A stretch of 64,000 nt of DNA from Escallonia rubra (Eukaryota > Streptophyta > Magnoliopsida > Escalloniales > Escalloniaceae), in NCBI GenBank assembly GCA_033065855.1, contig JAVXUO010000138.1, forward strand, positions 124,001-188,000, in the 5' to 3' direction. Position numbers and translations under genes: made by a program. Position 1 is the first letter of the stretch; every line of letters begins with the position of its first letter. Of this stretch, positions 9,743 through 21,336 are shown piece after piece. The notes beneath the pieces were generated by a model. It searched no databases and was not told the DNA's origin. It saw nothing but the letters and a program-made list of their open reading frames with translations.

Positions 9743-11247
9743 GTCATTGCACCAATCCACCCATATCTGCGTAAGGGAGGTGAAGGGGTCTTTTGATATA
9801 CCGATCACATGTACACAAGTTATGGAGCTAAAAGTATCCATGGTCGTAGAAAATGTAGACCCTCTTGTGCTTGATGTAAAGCTTGAAAGTAGGGTGACTG
9901 GCGGCGATCGTCACTAAAAAAATACGCATGATTCGGGTCTTTGGGTGACAACAACATTAGCATCTAGCCATAGTTATAGTTATGGCTACTATCACTTTTT
10001 TAATAACTGTTGGTGGCGTTTGTGATTACAGTGTGATGAATGGTTGAAAAGATAAAAAAGTGATAAGGCAAGTAAAGAAGGTTTGAATTGTAAAAAGTAG
10101 TTCTCCTGTGGATTTGACAAAGCATTTTGCCTCACCAAATCTTTTCAAGAATTTTACAAATTCTCTTTCATATTACCAAATATTGGATTTCATTGTGAAG
10201 TATTTTCAAATTCTCAGCCAAATTAAAATTATCAGTTAAAATACATCATCCAAACATATCCTAAAAGTAATGTGCTATTAACAATAGCGTTGTTGAGCTC
10301 AAACATGCAAAAAATTATCCTCTGCCCCTTTCTAATTAATACAAGGCGAAGTACTATTGCCCCATCGAGAGGTAATTAGATACGTTGATACAGATCAAGT
10401 AACTATAGTGTACTAGGTCAACATTTACATGTTGAGATCCTATTCTAAGTTCCTCCAGAAGATTGAAGTCGACCAAATTTGTAAGACAGATAAAACTTTT
10501 AAAGAAAAGTTCAACCACGGATAACGTACTCACTGACCAAGCTCTATGCATGATGAGCTTCATTGAGAGTGATCAATGGGTAAAAGAAACTTAGGGTCAA
10601 TGTCATGGTGGTCCCATGCTTGTGGTGCATCGGCAGCTGCGTCGTGGACATTGGCCACTGCAACAGTGTCCTAATGGTGGTGCCAAATCGGCTAATATCT
10701 TACCATTATAGTCTCTGTTCATGATAAAGATCGAAGGGTTTGTCAAACCTTTCATGACCATTTGTTTACTATAAAAATGATGCGCAAGAGATATAAATCA
10801 AAGCACGGTTCCAATTGAAAAGGAAAGCTTCAGCCGGCGACAACTTTTCCTTCTGATTCACATTGTAATCCAAGTCCAAATGTGAGATTTTTACATCTCT
10901 ACAAGCCATTTGTAATGCTTTTAAGCAGATTGGATATGGACCTTAGTGTACTTGCCTGCTTTGGAACAAACGTCAACCTCCAGTGTCTATGGAAAATGAC
11001 TTCCTCCCATGCGCTAATTTCAAGTGGGACTTGCACCTTTGTTGTCGAGAAGGATTCCATCTTTCAGCAAAGCTAAAGTAAGACAAGATTGAAGCATCTA
11101 ACTTTGGAAGTGTTGATCTTATCAACTTCAGTCTATGCCTATATATATAAGACTAATTAACTAGCAGTGTGTACCCTTGTGATTCACATTAAACTCATTG
11201 TGTTCTTTTCTCTTCCATCAACTTCAACTAGTCAGGCAAAAGAGAAG
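9743..11247 (+). repeat. Spacer between BAHD copies 1 and 2
   Basis: 9743-10050 is the BAHD 3' flank shared with 1-137 and 16170-16440. From about 10066 ('caagtaaagaaggtttgaat') it matches the DNA directly after copy 2 (12736 on), and from about 10271 it is the upstream flank of unit 2. No gene is seen apart from the promoter of copy 2. Confidence 0.8.
11112..11150 (+). promoter_or_regulatory. Core promoter of BAHD copy 2
   Basis: The motif gttgatcttatcaac (11112-11126) is followed by a TATA box, tatatatataa (about 11139-11150), roughly 100 bases before the start codon. The leader has a 28-base stretch (about 11195-11225) absent from copy 1. Confidence 0.7.
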
Positions 11248-12728
11248 ATGTTGAAGGTTCAAGTCGTTTCAAACGAGAGCGTGAAACCATCTTCTCCAAC
11301 CCCACATGACCTGAGAACCTATAAACTCTCCCTCTTGGATCAGCTAATTCCGGCTCCTTATGCTCCCCTTGTCTTGTTTTACCCCAATCTTGATGGTGCT
11401 GGCCATCTCGAAATTCTAAAACGATTGACGGTGTTAAAGCAATCACTTTCAGAGACCTTAACTCGCTTTTACCCTCTTGCGGGGATCATCAAAGATGACC
11501 TCTCTCTCGAATGTAACGACGAAGGGGCTCATTACGCCGTAGCTGAGGTCAATTGCCATCTGGCTGATTTCCTAAACCATCCTGATCTGCAATTGATACA
11601 TCTGTTCCTTCCTTGTGCACCAAGTTTCAATGAATCTGGTACAGGAACCCGCGTGACTAACATTCAGGTATCCCTTGTTTTGATGCTTAAAGATCTGTAG
11701 TTGTAGTATGAATCTTGAAAGCCTTCCTAGTAAAACCTTTTTCAAACATTCATGCACGTATGGACTCTCGGGCCTAATTCTTTGAGCCTTCACTGCAGGT
11801 AAATGTGTTTGAGTGTGGTGGGATTGCCATTGGGTTGTGCATTTCGCACAAGATTCTTGATGGAGCTGCACTGAACGCATTCCTCAAAGGGTGGGCTACC
11901 ACGGCTCGTGGATCAGAAAAGGTTGTATATCCTGATTTTACCGCGCCTTCTCTCTTTCCCGCAAATGACTTGTGCTTTAGAGATTCATCAATGGGAATGT
12001 GGAGTTCTTTGTTCAAGAAAGGCAACTGGATTACGAGGAGATTCGTGTTTGATGCCTCTGCAATATCCGACCTCAAGGCCAAGGCTAATGAATCTGGTTC
12101 AAAACATCCTACGCGCGTTGAAGTGGTCTCAGCTTTCCTCTGGCAGTGTGCTATGGCTGCGTCGAAGGAAAATTGTGGGTTCACAAGGCCATCTCTTCTT
12201 ACTCACATTGTAAACCTGCGTAGAAGAACAGCACCAAATTTGTCGGAATATTCCATCGGAAACTTGATTTGGGTGGCTAGTGCAAAATGCATGGCCAAGT
12301 ATGATCTGTCACCGGGAGTGCTACACGGCTTGGTGGATCGGGTACGAAAAAGTATATCGAAAATCAACGATGACTTTGTGAAGACGCTGCGATCCGATGA
12401 AGGGACTGCTGTGATGTGCAAATCTATCGAAGGAACGCACGATTTTAGCTCGAAAGAGGAGGTGGATTACTTTGGGTTCACTAGTTGGTGCAAGATTGGT
12501 TTCTATGAGGCTGATTTTGGATGGGGGAAGCCTATATGGGTGAGTAGTGTTGGTATCTCGGGTGGTTCAGTGTTCATGAATCTCATCGTACTGATGGATA
12601 CAAGATGTGGCGAGGGAATTGAAGCATGGGTGACCTTGGATGAACAAGAAATGAATATACTTGAACGTAATGTTGAGCTTCTAGCACTTGCTTCATTAGA
12701 TCCTAGTCCTCTAGAAATTGGCAGTTGA
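11248..12728 (+). CDS. BAHD acyltransferase copy 2 (vinorine-synthase-like)
   Basis: Acyl-CoA-dependent BAHD acyltransferase, expected in the cytosol, transferring an acyl group (often acetyl) to a hydroxyl or amine of a specialised metabolite. The true substrate cannot be read from sequence. Exon 1 is 11248-11667 (140 codons, ending VTNIQ), intron 11668-11798, exon 2 11799-12728, in phase; total 449 residues, normal for the family. The catalytic HxxxD is HKILD at about residues 157-161 and the structural DFGWG lies at about 379-383. The N-terminal part has the clade III pattern of LSLLDQL followed by FYPNLDG and LTRFYPLAG. It sits between a dead copy and a second intact copy with the same promoter layout. 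Relative to units 1 and 3, about 310 bases are missing right after its stop codon. Closest named relatives by memory are vinorine synthase and stemmadenine acetyltransferase. Confidence 0.93.
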
Positions 12729-13722
12729 GTGATTGCAAGTAAAGAAGGTTTGAATTGTAAAAGGTTGTTCTCCTATGGATTTGACAAAACATTTTGCCTC
12801 GCCAAATCTTTTCTAGAATTTTACAAATTCTCTTTCATATTACCAAATATTGGATTTCATTGTGAAGTATTTTCAAATTCTCAGCCAAACTAAAATTATC
12901 AGCTAAAATACAGCATCCAAACATATCCTAAAAGTAATGTGTTGATAACAATAGCGTTGTTGAGCTAAAACATGCAAAAAATTATCCTCTGCCCCTTTCT
13001 AATTAATACGAGGCAAAGTACTATTTCCCCGTCCAGAGGTAATTAGATACGTTGATATCATCATATGTTATTTCATTTCGTCAATAAAACTTTATTAAAA
13101 ATTACAAATCAAGTAACTCTAGTGTACTAAGTCAACATTTACATGTTGAGATCATATTCTAAATTCCTCCAAAAGATTGAAGTCGACCGAATTTGTAAGA
13201 CAGATAAAACTTCTAAAGAAAAGTTCAACCACGGATAACATACTCACCGACCAAGCTCTATGCATGATGAGCTTCATTGAGAGTGATCGATGGGTAAAAG
13301 AAGCTTAGGGTCAGTGTCATGGTGGTCTCATGCTTGTGGGGCATTGGCAGCTGCGACAGTGACCTAATGGTGGTGCCAAATCGGCTAATAACTTACTATT
13401 ATAGTCTCTGTTCATGATAAAGATCGAAGGGTTTGTCAAACCTTTCATGACCATTTACTGTAAAAATGATGCACAAGAGATACAAATCAAAGCACGGTTC
13501 CAATTGAAAGGGAAAGCTTAAGCCGGCGACAACTTTTCCTTTTATTTTACATTGTAATCCAAGTCCAAATGTGAGATTATTACATCTCTAGAAGCCATTT
13601 GAAAAGCTTTTAAGCAGATTGGATATGGACCTTAGTGTACTTGCCTACCTTGGAACAAACGTCAACCTCCAGTGTCTATGGACAATGACTTCCTCCCATG
13701 CGCTAATTTCAAGTGGGACTTG
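12729..13722 (+). repeat. Spacer and upstream flank of BAHD unit 3
   Basis: The sequence follows 10066-11028 closely, at an offset of about 2.67 kb, up to the point where a solo LTR interrupts it. It lacks the 3' flank block found after copies 1 and 3. No gene is seen. Confidence 0.85.
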
Positions 13723-14440
13723 TGTTAGAAATAAAGGCAGTATGTAGAAACTGGACTGAAGATGCCTGAGTCGAATGCGTTGCACTCTTTCCTTAAGACA
13801 GTATTTGCTCCCTTATAATCTGCTTAGGGTAGCAGCAAATCTGCCTCCCAAGATAAAACAGGCGAAACTATGTTGATCACAGCAGAATGCAATCAACAGA
13901 CAGAAATTTGAGAGAGAGCAAGAGAGAATTCGAAGTGAAGTTGTATGTTCTGACCATCAGCCTATTTATAGACACCAAAGGGTGCTTTGAACAGGTGCAA
14001 ACAGTTGTGGCAGTTAAGTGGTGCAGTTGTCATTTCGAATTAATTGTCGCAAAAGTTAAGGCTGGGCTCGGGGCGAGGGCTCCTAGCGACGATGCGCGCA
14101 CGTGCGAAGTGCGCCTAAAAGCGCCAATAGCGCCTTTAGGCCGCCGCCGCCGTCGCGCGTGTGCAGTGCACCGCACATGTGCAAGTGCATGGCCATGCAT
14201 ACCATGTGTTTCTAGAACAATATGGTATGTCACATGTCCATTTAAATACCCTTAACTTTTTCATTTCCCAAGCCATGTGGGAACCCACTTCATGATTAGT
14301 TTCAACCTTATTAAATGTCAATGTTTGAGAGTTAATATCTCTCAAACCAATCATTCAATTTGATTGATTCTTTTTGCATCTTATTCCTTGTAGTACAAAC
14401 TTTAATAAGGTAAGAATCAATTATTGGAAAATTTCCAACA
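13723..14440. mobile_element. Solo LTR (Copia-like) in BAHD copy 3 promoter
   Basis: A 718-bp element begins TGTTAGAA and ends TTCCAACA, the short inverted ends of a plant LTR. It is flanked by a perfect 5-bp target-site duplication, acttg (13718-13722 and 14441-14445). The uninterrupted site is seen in unit 2 near 11027, where the two flanks are continuous. A TATA-like tatttata near 13970 fits an LTR promoter. No internal coding region remains, so it is a solo LTR left by recombination between LTRs. The intact duplication and clean ends suggest it is younger than the BAHD duplication. Confidence 0.92.
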
Positions 14441-14523
14441 ACTTGCACCTTTGTTGTCCAAAAGGATTCCATCTTTCAGCAAAGCTAAAGTAAGACAAGA
14501 TTGAAGCATCTAACTTTGGAAGT

Positions 14524-14562
14524 GTTGATCTTATCAACTTCAGTCTGTGCCTATATATATAA
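14524..14562 (+). promoter_or_regulatory. Core promoter of BAHD copy 3
   Basis: The motif gttgatcttatcaac (14524-14538) and a TATA box tatatatataa (about 14552-14562) are the same as in copy 2. The solo LTR ends about 85 bases upstream, so distal control elements of this copy have been pushed 723 bases away. Confidence 0.7.
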
Positions 14563-14659
14563 GACTAATTAACTAGCAGTGTGTACCCTTGTGATTCACA
14601 TTCAACTCATTGTGTTCTTTTCTCTTCCATCAACTTCAACTAGTCAGGCAAAAGAGAAG

Positions 14660-16164
14660 ATGTTGAAGGTTCAAGTCGTTTCGAACGAGAGTGTGAAACC
14701 GTCTTCTCCAACCCCACATGACCTGAGAACCTATAAACTCTCCCTCTTGGATCAGCTAATTCCAGCTCCTTATGCTCCCCTTGTCTTGTTTTACCCCAAT
14801 CTTGATGGTGCTGGCCATCTCGAAATTCTGAAACGATTGACGGTGTTAAAGCAATCACTTTCAGAGACCTTAACTCGCTTTTACCCTCTTGCGGGGATCA
14901 TCAAAGATGACCTCTCTCTCGAATGTAACGACGAAGGGGCTCATTACGCCATAGCCGAGGTCAATTGCCATCTGGCTGATTTCCTAAACCATCCTGATCT
15001 GCAATTGATACATCTGTTCCTTCCTTGTGCACCAAGTTTCAATGAATCTGGTACAGGAACCCGCGTGACTAACATTCAGGTATCCCTTGTTTTGATGCTT
15101 AAAGATCTGTAGTATGAATCATGAAAGTCTTCCTAGTAAAACCTTTTTCAAACATTCATGCGCGTATGGACTCTCGGGCCTAATTCTTTGAGCCTTCACT
15201 GCAGGTAAATGTTTTTGAGTGTGGTGGGATTGCCATTGGGTTGTGCATTTCGCACAAGATTCTTGATGGAGCTGCACTGAACGCATTCCTCAAAGGGTGG
15301 GCTACCACGGCTCGTGGATCAGAAAAGGTTGTATATCCTGATTTTACCGCGCCTTCTCTCTTTCCCGCATATGACTTGTGCTTTAGAGATTCATCAATGG
15401 GAATGTGGGGTTCTTTGTTCAAGAAAGGCAACTGGATTACGAGGAGATTCGTGTTTGATGCCTCTGCAATATCCGACCTTAAGACCAAGGTTAATGAATC
15501 TGGTTTACAACATCCTACGCGCGTTGAAGTGGTCTCAGCTTTCCTCTGGCAGTGTGCTATGGCTGCGTCGAAGGAAAATAGTGGGTTCACAAGGCCATCT
15601 CTTCTTACTCACACTGTAAACCTGCGTAGAAGAACAGCACCAAATCTGTCGGAATATTCCATCGGAAACTTGATTTGGGTGGCTAGTGCAAAATGCATGG
15701 CCAAGTATGATCAGTCACTGGGAGTACTACACAGCTTGGTGGATCGGGTACGAAAAAGTATATCGAAAATCAACGATGACTTTGTGAAGACGCTGCGATC
15801 CGATGAAGGGACTGCTGTGATGTGTAAATCTGTGGAACGTGTGCGCGATTTTTGCTCGAAAGAGGAGGTGGATTACTTTGGGTTCACTAGCTGTTGCAAG
15901 TTTGGCTTCTACGAGGCTGATTTTGGATGGGGGAAGCCTATCTGGGTGAGCAGTGTTGGTATCTCGGGTGGTTCAGTGTTCATGAATCTCATCGTACTGA
16001 TGGATACAAGATGTGGCGAGGGAATCGAAGCATGGGTGACCTTGGATGAACCAGAAATGAATATACTCGAACGTAACGTTGAGCTTCTAGCGCTTGCTTC
16101 ATTAGATCCTGCTCCTTTAGAAATTGGTGATCGTGTGATTTTGCAGCAACCCATATCTCCATAA
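14660..16164 (+). CDS. BAHD acyltransferase copy 3 (vinorine-synthase-like)
   Basis: Exon 1 14660-15079 (140 codons), intron 15080-15204, exon 2 15205-16164; total 459 residues. The catalytic motif HKILD (about residues 157-161) and DFGWG are intact. It is over 90% identical to copy 2 by eye, with scattered amino-acid differences such as WCKIGF versus CCKFGF just before DFGWG. The stop codon used by copies 1 and 2 is lost here, so the protein runs on about ten residues (DRVILQQPISP), about the only length difference. Expected role: acyl transfer from acyl-CoA to a specialised metabolite in the cytosol. Promoter sequence near the TATA box matches copy 2, but a solo LTR lies just upstream, so expression may differ between the two intact paralogs. 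Confidence 0.93.
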
Positions 16165-16953
16165 GTGATGTGAGGGGGTCTTTTGATATACCGATCACTT
16201 GTGCACGAGTTATGGAGCTAAAAGTGTCCCTGGTAGTAGAAAATGAAGACCCTCTTGCGCTTGATATAAAGCTTGAAATTAGGGCAAGAGGCATATGAAT
16301 GTTTGATACTTTTGTTGTCATTGGCGACAATCGTCACTAAAAAATTCACAAGATTCGGATACTTTAGGTGACAATAACATTAACGCCTTAGCCGTAGTTA
16401 TGGTTATAACTATTATCACTTTCCTTATAACTATCGGTGGCGTTTAAGATAGCCAAGTAGAACACTTTAAGTAAAAATTTGGTGCAAATGACGCCAAACT
16501 CCATTTGGTGTTAAGTTTTGTCCTTCTAAATTACGATCGTAAACGATCACACCTTCTCGAGCTAGCATTTGCTTGCTGAGAAGCTCTTCAAGCTCGTACG
16601 TAAGGTAGATAAGGTAAGGTCAAATGCATTTAAAGGTTTGTTAACTAGTTAAGCTGAGCTCGATAACTAGTATTCTGTAATATAAAACTCGAACTTGATT
16701 CGCTGAAAATTACGACTCGAGAGTTTAAGCTCAGCACAATAAAAATTATTATAAATAAAACTTAACTGATTTCAAAGCGAGTCAAGAATTTAAAAAACCT
16801 CAACTCATCCCAATTTCAAACTCACTTTACTTTTGTTACTCCTTGGGTTTTGCCAAAAAAGATATTTTGAATTATGGGTGAAATTATTTGAACAGAAATT
16901 GGGCATAAACGGATAAACTCACTAGCCACTGTGTGTGTGAGAGAAAGCAAACC
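16165..16953 (+). other. Intergenic DNA between BAHD copy 3 and CRP1
   Basis: 16165-16300 is the BAHD 3' flank also seen at 1-137 and 9760-9900. The remainder, up to the CRP1 start codon, is the parent or sister of the duplicate at 2785-3409. It includes the CRP1 promoter; no clear TATA box is visible near the start. Confidence 0.75.
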
Positions 16954-19900
16954 ATGAACATGGTTCTTCTTCCTCCACCTCTCCCCACCCGCTTCCATCC
17001 AATCAACTTCAACTCCTCATTCCTCCGCCACCACCACCTCTCCCAACCACCACTCCGCCACCTCGCCGCCGCCGCCGCCCTCCCCCCCGCCACCACCACC
17101 ACCTTATCCCACACCACCACCACCGACGAACACGTAAACGAGGACGAGGACGCCTCCCTCCACACCCCTCGCTACGACTTCACCCCCCTCCTCCACTTCC
17201 TCACCACCTACCACCCCCCCGACTCGCCCTCCCCACCCGACTCGCTCCACCCCACGGAGTTCCAACTGGCCGAGTCCTACCGCGCCGTCCCTGCCCCGCT
17301 CTGGCACTCCCTCCTCAAGTCCCTCTCCACCTCCTCCATCCCCGCCGCCTACTCCCTCGTCACCTGGCTCCAAACCCACAACCTCTGCTTCTCTTACGAA
17401 CTTCTCTACTCCATCCTCATCCACGCCCTCGGCCGCTCCGAGAAGCTTTACGAAGCCTTCTTGCTCTCCCAGCGCCAGTCCTTAACCCCGCTAACCTACA
17501 ACGCCCTAATCGGCGCGTGCGCCCGGAATGACGACCTCGAAAAAGCCCTAAACCTGATGGCCAAAATGCGCCGGGACGGATTTCAATCCGATTTCGTGAA
17601 TTACAGCTTGATTATACAGTCATTAACGCGTAGCAACACAATTGACTGCTCCATGCTACAAAAGTTATACGAGGAAATTGAGGAGGATAAGATTGAGCTA
17701 GATGGTCAGCTGTTGAATGACATTATTGTGGGGTTTGCGAAGGCGGGGGATGTTAATAAGGCAATGTATTTCCTAGGGCTGATTCAGGGGAACGGGCTAA
17801 GCCCCAAAACGGCGACCCTTGTGGCAGTGATAGCAGAGCTAGGGAATTCTGGACGGACAGAGGAGGCGGAGGTCATTTTCGAGGAGTTGAAGGAAGGGAA
17901 ATTGAAGCCGCGTACACGTGCTTACAACGCGCTCTTGAGAGGGTACGTTAAGAGCGGCGCATTGAGGGACGCAGAGTGGATCGTGTCGGAGATGGAGAGG
18001 AGCGGGGTTTTGCCCGACGAGCATACATATAGTTTGTTGATTGATGCGTACGGGAATGCGGGGAGGTGGGAGAGTGCTAGGATTGTGTTGAAGGAGATGG
18101 AAGCGAACAATGTGCGGCCGAATTCGTTTGTTTTTAGTAGGATATTGGCAAATTATCGCGATAGAGGGGAGTGGCAGAGGTCGTTTCAGGTTCTTAAGGA
18201 GATGAAGAATAGTGGGGTTTATCCTGATAGGCAGTTTTACAATGTGATGATCGATACGTTTGGGAAGTACAATTGTCTTGATCATGCGATGGCCACGTTG
18301 GAGCGGATGAGAGAAGAGGGGATTGAGCCTGATACTGTCACTTGGAATACACTCATAGATTGCCATTGCAAGTCGGGGCATCATAATAAAGCAGAGGAGT
18401 TGTTTGAAGCGATGCACGAGAGTGGGTGCTTGCCTTGCACCACTACATATAACATAATGATTAATTCTTTTGGGGAGCAGGAGAGATGGGATGGAGTGAA
18501 AGATTTGTTGGGGAAGATGCAAAGCCAGGGACTTCTGCCCAATGTTGTTACGTACACCACGCTCGTTGATATTTATGGACAATCTGGGAGATTCAGTGAT
18601 GCCATCGAGTGCTTGGAGGTCATGAAGTCTGCAGGGTTGAAACCATCATCGACCATGTATAATGCCTTGATTAATGCCTATGCACAAAGGGTACATTGTT
18701 AGCTCAATCTCATACTCTATTCGTTATTATCTATATGCTTTTGGAGGAGTAACTGTAGAACTGTGGTCAGATGTCAAGTAGCCTTTTTTCATTATTTTAC
18801 AGCACCAATATAGATTAACTCCATTGTTATGTACGCAAAAAGAGGTAGCTTTTAGGTACTCCTGATGATCAAGTATGAGATTTTTTCTTCTGGCTGAAAC
18901 CCTGCTGTAATTCCTATTGGTGGTATGTCAGAGATTAAAATAACTGATGGTACATCTGATCTTATATCTAGATATACTAGCTAGTCACTCTGTTAGGCGT
19001 AACATAGTTAGAGATTGAGGAGATGAAGTATGTCCCTTCATGGAAATCAGCATGTTCTTTTTAACTTAAGTTCCTAGAGGAATGCAGGAAGCCCATAGCT
19101 TATATGTTTCTGCGCTCCAACAAGACCTGAAATGGACAAAGAGGTAAGTAGATTGAAGAGCCAGCATCTGCTGCAGACTACATCACTGCCTTTCCGGTCC
19201 TCGATACAAAATGAGTTAATAAAATTTAATTTTCACCCGATTGCAATGACGATACTGTCCATACGAAGATTTAGTCTCCCTGTTATGTTTTTAGTTTAGC
19301 AAAATTCCAGGTGAAAACTTGAACACCTAAACATGGACCTTGCTCATGGTTTTTGCACTCATTTGGCTTGTGAAAAGATGTCTACTTAATCTCTAGTTCT
19401 GTACTTAATATGTCACTTCTGTTCTGTCAAGATATCCTTTAGCGCCTAGGAACGAGGAATGGTTTGCTTCCTATACATGGTAGGCTTATCCTTCTCTTGA
19501 GCAATGCTTTGGGGTTGGATCTTGGTCTTATATGCCTTACGTCATAGTCCATCTCTCGTTTAGTTATCTTATCTTGAGCATACTTTCTGGTTGACTCCAG
19601 GTGTTATCAAAGAGACCCCCTATAAACTAGTGATAATTCACAAGGCTGAATAACAATTATTCTGATTAAAAAAAACATGAATGAGACAACCAGGAACCGC
19701 TTTATGCTTTTGACTTTGAGCTTACCAGACTCAACTTTCTGTCAAGAATTGTGATTTCAGTTTTGCTATGACTTGTCTTCCTGTGATATATTTTGTTTTT
19801 GAACTTTAGGCTATAACCTTGTTCTTGTTTTCTTCTTAACAGGGACTGTCTGAGCAAGCAGTAAATGCGTTTAGGGTCATGAGGGGAGATGGCCTAAAGC

Positions 19901-21336
19901 CTAGTAATTTAGCTCTCAATTCATTGATCAATGCTTTTGGTGAGGATAGGAGGGATGCCGAAGCATTTGCAGTCTTGCAGTACATGAAAGAAAACGTTAG
20001 TTACAGTCAACTTATTTATACCCTTGCCTTTCGCTGCGGAAAATTCCTCTGCCGTGGAAATGCTTTTAACATTTTCAGCTTTCAATGCATATCTAGATAA
20101 TCATCTCGTGTCTTTTGGCTCTGTTAACTGCAGGACCTAAAGCCTGATGTAGTCACCTACACCACACTTATGAAAGCTCTAATTCGCGTGGAGAAATTCA
20201 ACGAGGTATAGTTTGGCTTTTATTGTTGTCAGCGAAAGAACCTCAGCCATGGCAACATCATGCCCTTTCCTAAGACGCAATTTACCTAAGAGCATATCTA
20301 GCTTGGACATGTGACTCATGAGATCTGAGTTTTACGACTGCTACCATCTACTTTATGAAGCATGTCAAAACCTTGCTTATATGTCTTCCAGTAAAATAAA
20401 GTTAACATTGCTATCAGAAACATTGTTCTCAGGATGATGTTTTCTGCATGATTCTCAATGTCTGGTTAACGCTCTTACTTACTGAATAGTATAGTATGCA
20501 TGAACACTCGGATAAGAGTAGTCAAAGAATTGGTCAGCATGATAATAAGCACTTGTAAAGGGAGTCTAAAAAGCGTGCAAATATCTTTAATAAGTCACAA
20601 TCTCGGAACCATCTGAATTTTTGTCATGTACTTATGTTGTACGATTTTCATGTACTTGCTTATCATGCTAGAGATGAGAGCCTGCTAGCACTTCGTATAG
20701 CAAACAACTAAAAAACTGGTTTTTGATTGCTGGAGCTGTTGTCAAATTGGCAGAAGTTTGAAAGGATCCAATGGAGCTTAGTTTAGCATATAGCTCTTAG
20801 GTTTATAGAGTTCGTATTCTGACAGTGCTGTAACCCCCTAGGGTTAGCTCGTTATACAAATTCGATGGTAGAGCTCTTTATGGTGATTGACAACTGAATC
20901 AGCATGTTTGGCAGAGCCAAACAAGTTATGTGCAAGTTGCAAAGCACCCATATTCAGGTCATACATTGAGGCTTCTTGTAGCAGAACTAATAGACTGGTG
21001 GTCAAGCTCCCACCTATGTTCCTACACAAGACGGCTGCAAAAGTAGGCTCGATCAAGTAATAAACAACAATGAAGGAGAAGCAAAAAGTAAACTGAGGTC
21101 ATTTAGAAAAGATAATGACAAACAAACAGGACAGCAGTACATTATGGTTTTGTTTATATATGCTGATATAGTTTAGAACTGATCTATGTATAACGTTACT
21201 GACATACTGATATATTGAGTTTCAGGTTCCGGCTGTTTATGAAGAAATGATTTTGTCTGGGTGCACTCCAGACAGGAAAGCTAGAGCAATGTTACGGTCT
21301 GCTCTGCGATACATGAAGCAGACACTGAGAGTGTAG
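16954..21336 (+). CDS. CRP1: CRP1-like pentatricopeptide repeat protein
   Basis: P-class PPR protein matching Arabidopsis At5g42310 and maize CRP1, which act in the chloroplast on translation and processing of petA, psaC and petB-petD RNAs. Exons: 16954-18690, 19843-19995, 20134-20205, 21226-21336, all in phase 0; 690 residues. The start is ATG 16954 ([10 protein letters not shown]); a second ATG follows two codons on. The first ~60 residues, rich in P, H, S and T, fit a transit peptide. Fourteen PPR motifs of about 35 residues run from about residue 170, for example [20 protein letters not shown], up to the last one in exons 3-4. The C-terminus is [12 protein letters not shown] with no SMR domain. 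The first ~200 codons are strikingly C-rich at third positions, unlike the rest. An AATAAA signal lies at 21831. Intron 1 (1.15 kb) and intron 3 (1.02 kb) hold nothing recognised. Confidence 0.94.

Noticed and set aside
11774-12184. Minus-strand open frames repeated in BAHD copies 2 and 3
   Set aside because: They are antisense to exon 2 and recur only because the genes are duplicated.
13887-14255. Open frame of 122 codons on the plus strand
   Set aside because: It lies wholly inside the solo LTR and matches no retroelement protein.
17104-17424. Minus-strand glycine- and valine-rich open frame
   Set aside because: It is the antisense shadow of the C-rich start of the CRP1 coding region.
17839-18582. 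Long minus-strand open frame of 247 codons
   Set aside because: It is antisense to the PPR motifs of CRP1 and has no features of its own.
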